Below are positions 51,491-58,938 of a stretch of DNA of 64,000 nucleotides, piece by piece (the first letter of the stretch is position 1; each line of letters opens with the position of its first letter). The stretch lies in the NCBI GenBank assembly GCA_015056485.1, contig SVGD01000006.1:29292-93291 (forward strand), in the 5' to 3' direction. Position numbers and translations under genes: made by a program. Source of the DNA: Clostridiales bacterium (lineage in GTDB: Bacteria > Bacillota > Clostridia > TANB77 > CAG-508). A model generated the notes under the pieces. That model had not been told where the DNA came from, made no database searches, and saw nothing but the letters and a program-made list of their open reading frames with translations.

Positions 51491-52087
51491 ATGAAAATCT
51501 TGTTATCAAGCAATAAAGAAATTATTACAAAATATATAAAACAGGGTGCTAAAATTGGATTTATTGCTACTGCTTCTGAATTGGATGATGGTAGATGGTA
51601 TATGGAAAAAGATAAAAAAGATTTAGTAGATATGAATTTCAAGATAATTGATATTGATATTACAAATGAGGATAAAGATAGCATTATAGAAAAATTTAAT
51701 TCTGTAGATGCCATATTTGTTGCAGGTGGAAATTGTTTCTATTTACTTCAACAATTAAAGATGAAAAAAGTATTAGAAGATTTAATAGAATTTGCAAACA
51801 GCAAAATATATGTTGGTTCAAGTGCAGGTTCTTGTATAGCTTGTCCTTCTATCGAATATGTTGAAAAACTTGATGATAAAACAGAAGCACCATTATTAAA
51901 AGATTATAATGCGATGAATTTAATTGACGCATATATTTTGCCTCATTATAATAGTAAAGAAAAATATACAAAATTAGCAGATGAAATTATCAATGAAAAT
52001 AAGAATTTAAAATTTATAAAACTTAGTAATGAACAAGCAGTTATTGTAAATGATAGAAATGATTATAAAATTATAAATACAAATTAA
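51491..52087 (+). CDS. Peptidase S51 family protein (dipeptidase E-like)
   Basis: 198 residues from the ATG at 51491 (TTGAGG upstream). The Ser nucleophile is in VGSSAGSCIA (about 112-121), in the G-x-S-A-G-S context of peptidase E. IFVAGGNCFYLLQQL (about 77-91) and the later His in ILPHYNS fit the S51 family, which includes Asp-specific dipeptidases and cyanophycinase. It is probably cytoplasmic. Its downstream terminator and following 25 nt are nearly the same as those after the GNAT gene at 60144. Confidence 0.85.
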   Translation: MKILLSSNKEIITKYIKQGAKIGFIATASELDDGRWYMEKDKKDLVDMNFKIIDIDITNEDKDSIIEKFNSVDAIFVAGGNCFYLLQQLKMKKVLEDLIEFANSKIYVGSSAGSCIACPSIEYVEKLDDKTEAPLLKDYNAMNLIDAYILPHYNSKEKYTKLADEIINENKNLKFIKLSNEQAVIVNDRNDYKIINTN

Positions 52088-52122
52088 AGATTAGTTCAAA
52101 AAGAACTAGTCTTTTTTTGAAA
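52088..52122 (+). terminator. Terminator after the S51 peptidase gene
   Basis: Arms GATTAGTTC and GAACTAGTC with T-run; followed by GAAAAGTGAGAATA, as at 60185. Confidence 0.8.
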
Positions 52123-52261
52123 AGTGAGAATAAATGTATAAAACTGCTTGGGACCTAGTTATTTTATCTACACAAAATTTTAAATAATAGTTAAAAATTA
52201 TAATAAAACTTAAAAAATATATGTTATAATACTTTTAGATAATAAGTATGAGGTTAAATAT

Positions 52262-53851
52262 ATGAAAAGAATGACCAAAGAGGAATTAATTAAATATTTT
52301 ATGGAACAGCTTGAGAATAATAACGTGTTCGGCCAGGCAATGACTACAGACAGAATTAGGGAAAAACTCAATAAATATATAGCCCGTGTTACGTTTGAAC
52401 CAGAAAGCTTTGGACAAGGGTCATACCAGTTATTTAGAGTAGAAGAAAATGATAGAGTGTGGGGAAATTTAAACTTAGATTTAGATAAACTTAATAAAGT
52501 GGACGAAGATAGTCAAAATATGTTGGTTAATCATGAGAACACACATGTTATAGGATTAAGTGTAAAAATAGTTGGTGATAAACTATATTATAAAAATGGA
52601 TTTCAATTAAGCGTTTACGTATATGATAGTAAAACTGAGACATATGTTCTTGAATCAATGTTTAATACAGGCGCTTCTGAAGGAATGACACATATATTGG
52701 CTATGAATATTGCGAAAAAGGAAAAAATAAGTGGATATGAAAATGAGCAGGATACTAGTAGATTATTAAGTATAATACTAGGACAAGATGAATTAATAAA
52801 AATATATTGTGATGAAGAAATAGAAAAATATTTTCAAATAAATGCATATGATATTTTTAAAGATTTAGCTATTTCAAAATATGGAAAAGAAGTAGGAAAT
52901 AAAATTAATGAAGATATAAGAAAAATATTAGCTTTATCCGATGAGTTGGTAATTTTAAATCAAAATGAAGAATTAGATACAGATGGACTAAAGTTACATA
53001 GGGAAATAAGAAAAGAATTACATGAGACTTTTTTAGGAAAATTAAAAACAATTATAGATAGAGAACCAGACATGATAAAAAAGATTGATATAATGAAAAA
53101 ATGTATACCAACTTCTATAAAAGAAGAGATAACTAAAAAAGTTCTTGGAGAATTAGCTAATGATGATAGTATAAATTTTAGTAGAAAACTAGAAATTCTT
53201 AAACAAATTAGAGCAGAGAAAAAATCGTATATTCCACAGTCAATTATTGAAAATATTCTTTTTTCAAAAAGTGGTTTAGAAGAGTTAAGCGTAGAAGAAC
53301 AGTTGGAAAATTATTTATATTTAATGCAAGGAAATAATTGGGGATGGAATGACAAAGCATATGAATTATGTGTTGCAAGTGGAAGAATTTCGGAAGAATT
53401 GTTTTCAAAGAAACAACTATTTACATTAAGTATGCCATATAAAGTTCCGTTGGTAGATGATTTGGATGAAATTTTAAAGAACTCAAAATATTTTAAAGTA
53501 GGAAATTATTATGGAGTTAGTGGAAAAACTGATGATTTTCTTGCTGATATTCAAAGAGAAAAAACTATATTTGGAGGAACGCTAGATTTTAATCCATTTG
53601 AAAATGATTTTATAGAAAGTACAAGAGATAGACAAATTTTACCAGGAACTCAAATAGATGTATTGTGTTATCAATTTAAGGAGTTAGTAAAAAAATCGGA
53701 ACAGGAAGGTAAAAAATATAGTAGTAAAATTACTGTTTTTGATAATTTAATAAGAATGAAATACACAATAGATGGTCAAGAGCTAGAGGAATATTATACA
53801 GTCGGTGCTAATGGAATGCTACAGAAAGAGCCAATTCGGAGAAGAACGTAG
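52262..53851 (+). CDS. Large HEXXH-containing protein of unknown function
   Basis: 529 residues, no signal peptide or membrane segment. NHENTHVIGLSVK (HExxH, about 92-96) and the downstream ASEGMTHILAMNIA (E about 141) follow the gluzincin spacing found in zinc metallopeptidases. The remainder is helical, with no other domain known to me. ATGAGGTT precedes the ATG. First of four closely spaced or overlapping genes (52262-54678). The end overlaps the next frame by 47 nt, so a frameshift cannot be ruled out. Confidence 0.72.
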   Translation: MKRMTKEELIKYFMEQLENNNVFGQAMTTDRIREKLNKYIARVTFEPESFGQGSYQLFRVEENDRVWGNLNLDLDKLNKVDEDSQNMLVNHENTHVIGLSVKIVGDKLYYKNGFQLSVYVYDSKTETYVLESMFNTGASEGMTHILAMNIAKKEKISGYENEQDTSRLLSIILGQDELIKIYCDEEIEKYFQINAYDIFKDLAISKYGKEVGNKINEDIRKILALSDELVILNQNEELDTDGLKLHREIRKELHETFLGKLKTIIDREPDMIKKIDIMKKCIPTSIKEEITKKVLGELANDDSINFSRKLEILKQIRAEKKSYIPQSIIENILFSKSGLEELSVEEQLENYLYLMQGNNWGWNDKAYELCVASGRISEELFSKKQLFTLSMPYKVPLVDDLDEILKNSKYFKVGNYYGVSGKTDDFLADIQREKTIFGGTLDFNPFENDFIESTRDRQILPGTQIDVLCYQFKELVKKSEQEGKKYSSKITVFDNLIRMKYTIDGQELEEYYTVGANGMLQKEPIRRRT

Positions 53852-54017
53852 ACTTACAGATGATATGTCTGAATTGGACATTCAATTACAGAACCAAACT
53901 GCAGATGTATCAATAAAAGAAATGATGCAATTAGCTGATAGTACGCACATAGCATTAGGGGGTGTAAATCCTAAAATAGAACAAAATTTAACAGGAGAAG
54001 ATATCAATGGCAAATAA
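53805..54017 (+). CDS. Small protein overlapping the HEXXH gene (possible frameshifted tail)
   Basis: 70 residues in another frame, overlapping the previous gene by 47 nt. Start codons available are GTG 53805, ATG 53811 and ATG 53862; none has a clear ribosome site. The sequence DMSELDIQLQNQTADVSIKE is plausible protein. Either a coupled small gene or the C-terminal tail of the HEXXH protein separated by a frameshift near 53850. Confidence 0.45.
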   Translation: MLMECYRKSQFGEERRLTDDMSELDIQLQNQTADVSIKEMMQLADSTHIALGGVNPKIEQNLTGEDINGK

Positions 54018-54228
54018 AATTAATATAGATAATAACGAATTATTAGTGTTATTGGAATTTGACGATTCTGAATATGAAAAGATAACTATGTGTTTAAATG
54101 AAGAAGATAAAAGGGTATTTGTAATTAACAATAAAATTGTAACAGATGAAGAAATAATTAATCAAATAAATAAAAAGTACAGTTTAGAATTACCATTCGA
54201 AGCAAAAAGTATTATAAAGAAAGGTTGA
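54007..54228 (+). CDS. Small acidic hypothetical protein
   Basis: 73 residues, ATG preceded by GGAGAAG 6 nt upstream and overlapping the previous frame by 11 nt. Acidic, with alternating strand/helix pattern (LLVLLEFDDSEYEKITMCLN; RVFVINNKIVTDEEIINQI). No family recognised. It is followed after 6 nt by the 147-residue gene. Confidence 0.68.
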   Translation: MANKINIDNNELLVLLEFDDSEYEKITMCLNEEDKRVFVINNKIVTDEEIINQINKKYSLELPFEAKSIIKKG

Positions 54229-54234
54229 AATTAA

Positions 54235-54678
54235 ATGACTTTTGAAACTAGACAAGCTTATTCAGAAGTATATACAGTTTTACAGAATATGCCTGCGGAA
54301 TATGTTGAAAAAATTCCTAAAAAAATCTTAAAACTGTTTGAAACTGAAAAACTTGATAATTATGAAGTTAATATTAATAAATCAAATCCAATAGATAAAA
54401 ATTACTTAAGCAAAAATGCTATGGCTTTAATTGCTATACTTAATTATCAATATTGGTGCCCTAATAAAAAAGTGAAAAATGATTTATATATGCAGTACTT
54501 ATCTAATAACGAAAAGTATGAAAAAGACATTCAAGAAAAATATAATACAGATAATTTGTTCAAAAATAAAAGAAATGAACAAATTAAAGAAGAAAATCAA
54601 GAATTAGTAGAATGTAAAGAAAGAAGTTTTATACAAAGGATATTAGATAAGTTTAAAAGTATTTTTAAAATAAAGTAA
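54235..54678 (+). CDS. Hypothetical protein, last gene of the HEXXH operon
   Basis: 147 residues, cytoplasmic, helical. Distinct N-terminus (RQAYSEVYTVLQNMPAEYVE, then KIPKKILKLFE), a YWCPN segment near 79, and a basic amphipathic C-terminus (QRILDKFKSIFKIK) that could contact membranes. AAAGGTTG precedes the ATG. Similar short proteins are, from memory, frequent in gut Clostridia, but I know no function. Confidence 0.72.
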   Translation: MTFETRQAYSEVYTVLQNMPAEYVEKIPKKILKLFETEKLDNYEVNINKSNPIDKNYLSKNAMALIAILNYQYWCPNKKVKNDLYMQYLSNNEKYEKDIQEKYNTDNLFKNKRNEQIKEENQELVECKERSFIQRILDKFKSIFKIK

Positions 54679-54706
54679 TGTCAATAGGTATGGAGCATTT
54701 CGACAT
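54679..54706. repeat. TGTCAAA-family hairpin repeat
   Basis: TGTCAATAGGTATGGAGCAT then TTCGACA; a diverged copy. Confidence 0.65.
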
Positions 54707-54715
54707 TAAGTAAAA

Positions 54716-54752
54716 AAAAAGGGGACGAGCGGTTAAGCTCATCCCCTTTTTG
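54716..54752 (-). terminator. Terminator of the minus-strand small gene
   Basis: Arms AAGGGGATGAGC and GCTCGTCCCCTT around TTAACC, followed on the minus strand by a T-run. Confidence 0.88.
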
Positions 54753-54756
54753 ATAT

Positions 54757-54948
54757 TCATTTAACTTTATGAACATCGGAGACGAAAAAAATGTCCGGAC
54801 AGTACAGGAATTCCATAGAATCACATTTTTCGTTCGCAATTTTTTTTGCATCTTTTTTATTGCGAGCAAAAAAGGAAATGGTTGTAACAGTACCTGTGTT
54901 CCTGTCTCTAGAGGCAATAGTGGCCTCATACTTTTTTTCTTTCTTCAT
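54757..54948 (-). CDS. Small basic protein, GC-richer than surroundings
   Basis: 63 residues. TTGGAGG lies 9 nt before the ATG, a promoter at 55034-55062 and a terminator at 54716-54752, so it is a complete gene. Sequence pattern TIASRDRNTGTVTTISFFAR and KKDAKKIANEKCDSMEFLY suggests a small beta-alpha fold like a dsRNA-binding or DUF-type domain; no family recognised. GC is about 42 percent. It is antisense to its neighbours and stands alone. Confidence 0.75.
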   Translation of the reverse strand: MKKEKKYEATIASRDRNTGTVTTISFFARNKKDAKKIANEKCDSMEFLYCPDIFFVSDVHKVK

Positions 54949-55033
54949 TGTGTAAAACCTCCAAAAAATTTTTTTATTATGGGTAAGTTAATATGTGTAA
55001 ACACGAGGGAAAACAAAATGTGTTTACTTTTAA

Positions 55034-55062
55034 ATTATATCATATTATTTATACTTTGTCTA
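55034..55062 (-). promoter_or_regulatory. Promoter of the minus-strand small gene, with 5'-terminal hairpin
   Basis: On the minus strand TAGACA, 17-nt spacer, TATAAT. The predicted start near 55027 opens directly into a hairpin GTAAACAC/GTGTTTAC (54997-55027) with a 15-nt loop. Confidence 0.75.
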
Positions 55063-55127
55063 ATTTTACATAGTAGCAACTGTCCTGGACCTATTGACAT
55101 TTGTGGTACAATGAAGGGGATAAAAAT

Positions 55128-55148
55128 AGCAATTTGAAAGTGAGTTGA
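55128..55148 (+). repeat. Shared 5' leader repeat, copy 2
   Basis: Identical to 51465-51485, ending 4 nt before the ATG. Confidence 0.8.
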
Positions 55149-55152
55149 TTTT

Positions 55153-55509
55153 ATGAAAAAGAAATATATTGTATTTATAATATTTATAATTATAGCAATG
55201 ATATTATCTTATAAAGTAATATTTGGAAATATTATAAGAAATAAAACTTACGATTATTTGGAAACAAAAGGATATATGCAAGAAGATATTTTAAATATTG
55301 AAATAAAACATTCATTTTTAAATAAATTGCTATCTTATAATGAATGGAGAATCTTTGTAGAATTTAAAAGCGAACCTAATGTTATTTTCGCATTCACATA
55401 TCGTGATAAGGAAATAATAAAACAAGGTGTAAGTAGTACACCTATGCTAGATAAAGAAGAAATAAGAGATTATGATAATAAATTTAATAATGGAGAACTA
55501 AAAAGATAA
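55153..55509 (+). CDS. DUF3139 domain protein
   Basis: 118 residues. An N-terminal signal-anchor helix (KYIVFIIFIIIAMILSY) is followed by a small extracytoplasmic domain (NKTYDYLETKGYMQEDILNI; FAFTYRDKEIIKQG), typical of DUF3139 proteins in Firmicutes. Function unknown. It uses the leader repeat as its ribosome-site region (GTGAGTTGA). Confidence 0.78.
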   Translation: MKKKYIVFIIFIIIAMILSYKVIFGNIIRNKTYDYLETKGYMQEDILNIEIKHSFLNKLLSYNEWRIFVEFKSEPNVIFAFTYRDKEIIKQGVSSTPMLDKEEIRDYDNKFNNGELKR

Positions 55510-55638
55510 TTTACAAAGTCAAACCGGTACACTTAAGCCATTAGTCTTTGACAGAGTTCAATTTATACAAAAATATATTGAACCATTTATTGATTAAATA
55601 ATAAATTAAAAATTATTTTTGGAAAAGAGGAGTAGTAT

Positions 55639-56601
55639 ATGAGCAAGAAAACAAAATTATGGATTATTATACCAAGCTTTCTAATATTAATTAGTTGTAT
55701 AATTTTTTGTGTAGTTATGAATAAATTAAATTGGGATTTTACAAAATTATCAACAAATATATTTGAAACTAATAAATACGAAATTAATGATGAGTTTAAG
55801 GATATAAAAATTAAGACTAATACTGCAGATATTGAATTTATACTTTCTGAAAATTTAAATAATTTGGTTGTTTGTAACGAACAAAAAAATGTAAATCACT
55901 CAGTTGAAGTGAAAGATAATACTCTTGTAATTGAGGTCGTTGATACGAGAAAGTGGTATGAATACATAGGCATAAATTTCAATACACCTAAAATAACTAT
56001 ATATCTTCCTAAAAGTGAATATGGTGAACTTTTAATAAGAACCAGTACAGGAGATGTAAAAATACCAAAAGATTTTAAATTTTCAAGTATAGATATTTTA
56101 GTGGATACAGGAGATATAATAAATTATGCTCCTGTATATGAAAATGTAAAAGTAAAGACTAGTACAGGCGATATTTATGTTGAAAATATAATTGCTAGTA
56201 TGCTTGAACTTTCTACTTCAACAGGTCAAATAGATATAGTGGATGTAATTTGTTCTGAAGATATTGAAATTAATGTTTCTACAGGAAAGACAAATATAGT
56301 TAATAGCAATTGTAAAAATCTTCTATCAAGCGGAAGTACGGGGGATATATTTATGAAAAAAGTAATTGCAACAGAAAAATTTTCGATTGAGAGAGGCACA
56401 GGAGATGTAAATTTTGAAAATTGTGATGCTAGTGATATATTTATTGAAACAGATACAGGAGATGTTGTAGGAAGTTTACTTACAGATAAAGTTGTTTTTG
56501 CTGAAACCGGTACTGGTAGAATTGATGTTCCGAAAGTAATTGCAGATGAGAAATGCGAAATTATCACAGACACAGGAGATATTAAAATAACGGTAGAGTA
56601 A
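55639..56601 (+). CDS. DUF4097-type beta-strand repeat membrane protein
   Basis: 320 residues. One N-terminal transmembrane helix (about 7-27), then a beta-solenoid of repeats built around STGDV/DTGDI motifs (RTSTGDVKIP; DTGDIINYA; STGDIYVEN; GTGDVNFEN; ETDTGDVVGS; DTGDIKITVE). This is the DUF4097/LiaG-like fold found in cell-envelope stress systems. AAGAGGAG precedes the ATG. It is followed by an XRE-membrane regulator gene in the same direction, which may be linked. Confidence 0.85.
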   Translation: MSKKTKLWIIIPSFLILISCIIFCVVMNKLNWDFTKLSTNIFETNKYEINDEFKDIKIKTNTADIEFILSENLNNLVVCNEQKNVNHSVEVKDNTLVIEVVDTRKWYEYIGINFNTPKITIYLPKSEYGELLIRTSTGDVKIPKDFKFSSIDILVDTGDIINYAPVYENVKVKTSTGDIYVENIIASMLELSTSTGQIDIVDVICSEDIEINVSTGKTNIVNSNCKNLLSSGSTGDIFMKKVIATEKFSIERGTGDVNFENCDASDIFIETDTGDVVGSLLTDKVVFAETGTGRIDVPKVIADEKCEIITDTGDIKITVE

Positions 56602-56723
56602 AGTTAATTTTGGAACAAATTAATTACTCAAATAATCGTTAAAGTAAAAAAACACCCCACTCAACGATTAGTTTGTAGATTTTTTTTAAAATTAGTTTAT
56701 ACTTAATTTAAAGGAGTAGAAAT

Positions 56724-57332
56724 ATGGATCAGATTAAAATCGGAAAATTTATAGCTGAGTGTAGAAAAAAGAATAATTTAACACAAATGCAACTAGCAGA
56801 AAAATTAAATATAACAGATAGAGCTATATCTAAATGGGAGAATGGAAAAGGAATGCCTGATTCTTCAATAATGTTAGATTTATGCAAGGAACTTAAAATA
56901 AGTGTAAATGAATTATTAAGTGGGGAGATGATTGATATGAAAAATTATGATGAAAATGCAGAAAAAAATTTATTAGAAATGCTCAAACAGAAAGAAGAAA
57001 ATGATAAAAGATTGCTTCATGCAGAAATTTTAATAGGTATATTAGGACTTTTGCCATTTTTTATTTCTTTAATAATAATTGCAGCTGTTGAAATGGAAGA
57101 ATGGTTGGCAGCAGTAATTACTTTAACTAGTATAATTCCATTTTTAATTGCGACACCATTTATGCTTAAAATTGAACAAATTGCAGGATATTATGAATGC
57201 AAAGAATGTGGGGAGAAATATGTTCCTACATACAAAAGTGTTTTTTGGTCAAGACATATTGGCAGAACAAGACATATGAAATGTCCAAAATGCAATAAAA
57301 GAACATGGGCAAAAAAGGTGATGTCTAAATAA
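56724..57332 (+). CDS. XRE regulator with membrane hairpin and zinc ribbon
   Basis: 202 residues. HTH_3 domain (about 5-60: CRKKNNLTQMQLAEKLNITD, RAISKWENGKGMPD). A charged helix, two transmembrane helices (about 100-145) and a C-terminal zinc ribbon (CKECGEKY ... CPKCNKRTW, about 158-195) follow. Membrane-bound XRE regulators of this kind sit beside DUF4097 genes in many Firmicutes and may respond to envelope stress. AAAGGAG precedes the ATG. Confidence 0.85.
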   Translation: MDQIKIGKFIAECRKKNNLTQMQLAEKLNITDRAISKWENGKGMPDSSIMLDLCKELKISVNELLSGEMIDMKNYDENAEKNLLEMLKQKEENDKRLLHAEILIGILGLLPFFISLIIIAAVEMEEWLAAVITLTSIIPFLIATPFMLKIEQIAGYYECKECGEKYVPTYKSVFWSRHIGRTRHMKCPKCNKRTWAKKVMSK

Positions 57333-57377
57333 CAAAAACAAATTATTAAAATTAAAACAAATCAAAGTGCAATTTTT

Positions 57378-57412
57378 GTGTCAAAGTGTCAAAGGGCCGG
57401 GGCATTTTGACA
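57378..57412. repeat. TGTCAAA-family hairpin repeat
   Basis: GTGTCAAAGTGTCAAAGGGC then GGGGCATTTTGACA. Confidence 0.75.
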
Positions 57413-57493
57413 TACTAAAACATATACAAAAGAAGAAAAATATGTTAAAATAGGTGTTGAAAAAATAAATATTAACTATTTGGAGGGTACATT

Positions 57494-57868
57494 ATGAAAA
57501 TTGTAAGAAAAGAAGATGTTTCACCTATTAATAATGCAGAAGGTGAATTATTTTACGAAATGATAGGAAGAGGAGAAAAATTAGGAAATTCAGAACATCA
57601 TAGTTTAGGTCATGTAGTTGTAAAAAAAGGTTTTTCAACAAATAAACATTATCATCCAATTGCAGAAGAAACATATTACTTTATTAGAGGCACAGGAAGA
57701 ATGGTTATTAATGAAAAAGAGTATATAGTAAAAAGCGGAGATGCGGTATTAATTAACCCAATGGATATTCATCAACTATTTGCAGAAAATGAAGAGGTTG
57801 AAGCTATTGTAGTATGTGCGCCTGCTTTTGAAATAAATAATACGGTATTTTGTGATGTGGAAGAGTAG
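57494..57868 (+). CDS. Cupin domain protein
   Basis: 124 residues, one cupin barrel: NKHYHPIAEETYYFIRGTGR supplies the first metal-site motif (HxH..E), and INPMDIHQLFAE the second. Substrate unknown. TTGGAGGG precedes the ATG. It is directly followed by a fragment of another cupin-like gene, so it may have arisen by duplication or recombination between two cupin genes. Confidence 0.88.
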   Translation: MKIVRKEDVSPINNAEGELFYEMIGRGEKLGNSEHHSLGHVVVKKGFSTNKHYHPIAEETYYFIRGTGRMVINEKEYIVKSGDAVLINPMDIHQLFAENEEVEAIVVCAPAFEINNTVFCDVEE

Positions 57869-58005
57869 TTTATGAAATTAAAAAAGGAGATGCAGTTTTA
57901 ATAGATAAAAGCGAAATGTATTACTGGGATGCTCACTGTGAGATAGTTATGCTTTGTACTCCTGCATGGTATCCAGAGCAACATAAAATGGTAGATGAAA
58001 TTTAA
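57868..58005 (+). pseudogene. 3' fragment of a cupin gene
   Basis: An open stretch with no start codon or ribosome site overlaps the stop of the previous gene. It reads VYEIKKGDAVLIDKSEMYYW, then DAHCEIVMLCTPAWYPEQHK and MVDEI before a stop. The KSGDAVLINP/VVCAPAFE pattern of the intact cupin is recognisable (KKGDAVLIDK/MLCTPAWY), so this is the tail of a related cupin gene whose front was lost. Confidence 0.75.
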
Positions 58006-58022
58006 TTGGTGAGGGGATAAAA

Positions 58023-58928
58023 ATGATAGATATAACTTGGCAATGGATTGCTAATCAAATATTTGCATTTATTGGATTAATTTTTGTAGTATTTTCTTTC
58101 CAACAAAAGAGTACAAAAAAATTATTACTATTAAGGAACTTTGCAACAGGTTTTGTTTTTACTGGACTATGTTTTTTAGGTAATATTTCTGCAATTATTT
58201 TTTGTGGAGCAGGAGTTATAAGAAATTTGGTGTCTTTATATTTTGCTTATAAACCTGACACTAAAAAGATTATTAAATACGTAGTTTCAATTTTGATAGT
58301 AGTATTATTAATTGTACTTAATGTTATATATTGGAATAATTTATATAACTTATACAGTATCTTGTTAGGAGCACTTCTTGTTTTTACATTCATGCAAGAA
58401 AAAGCATCAACAATAAGAAAATTATCTGTAATAGCAGAAATAGCATCAATTACATACTATGCAATATTATTATCACCAACAAACGTTATAATAGAAATAA
58501 TAGGATTGGTAAGTGCTATTGTTGGAATAATTAGATTGGATTTAAATAAAAAAGGAGGAAATAAAATGTTAGATAAGTATAACAAATGGACAAAAGAATT
58601 TATGGAATCATGGAAGGATTTAGATTGGCAAAGAACATTAAAAACATTAAATCAAAATGTTGAATACTATGAAAATCCAATAGATAAACCATGTTCTAAT
58701 TTTGAGGAAGTAACAAACTTGTGGAATGTTGTTGCAGATAATCAAAAAGATATAGATTATAAATTTGAAGTAGTTGCTTATACTGAAAATACTTGTATTA
58801 TAAATTGGCAAATGACAAGAACAATGACTGCTACAAATACAAAACAAGAAATAGATGGAATTTTCCAAATTTCATTAGACAATGAAGGTAAATGTACATA
58901 TTTTAAACAATGGAGATTTACTAGATAG
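58023..58928 (+). CDS. YgjV-like membrane protein read through into an NTF2/SnoaL-like domain
   Basis: 301 residues. Residues 1-175 have five to six transmembrane helices and resemble the YgjV inner-membrane family (IANQIFAFIGLIFVVFSFQQ). Residues 182-301 form a SnoaL/NTF2-like domain (MLDKYNKWTKEFMESWKDLD; TKQEIDGIFQISLDNEG). The join DLNKKGGNKM is encoded by a perfect ribosome site AAAGGAGGAAATAAA followed by ATG (58566), so the second domain is probably also, or only, translated separately. Two genes appear to have merged by loss of a stop codon. Confidence 0.75.
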   Translation: MIDITWQWIANQIFAFIGLIFVVFSFQQKSTKKLLLLRNFATGFVFTGLCFLGNISAIIFCGAGVIRNLVSLYFAYKPDTKKIIKYVVSILIVVLLIVLNVIYWNNLYNLYSILLGALLVFTFMQEKASTIRKLSVIAEIASITYYAILLSPTNVIIEIIGLVSAIVGIIRLDLNKKGGNKMLDKYNKWTKEFMESWKDLDWQRTLKTLNQNVEYYENPIDKPCSNFEEVTNLWNVVADNQKDIDYKFEVVAYTENTCIINWQMTRTMTATNTKQEIDGIFQISLDNEGKCTYFKQWRFTR

Positions 58929-58938
58929 GAGGTTATTT

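Noticed and set aside
54769..55137. Plus-strand frame of 122 codons
   Set aside because: Antisense to the 63-aa gene, which has its own promoter, ribosome site and terminator; the plus frame has none.
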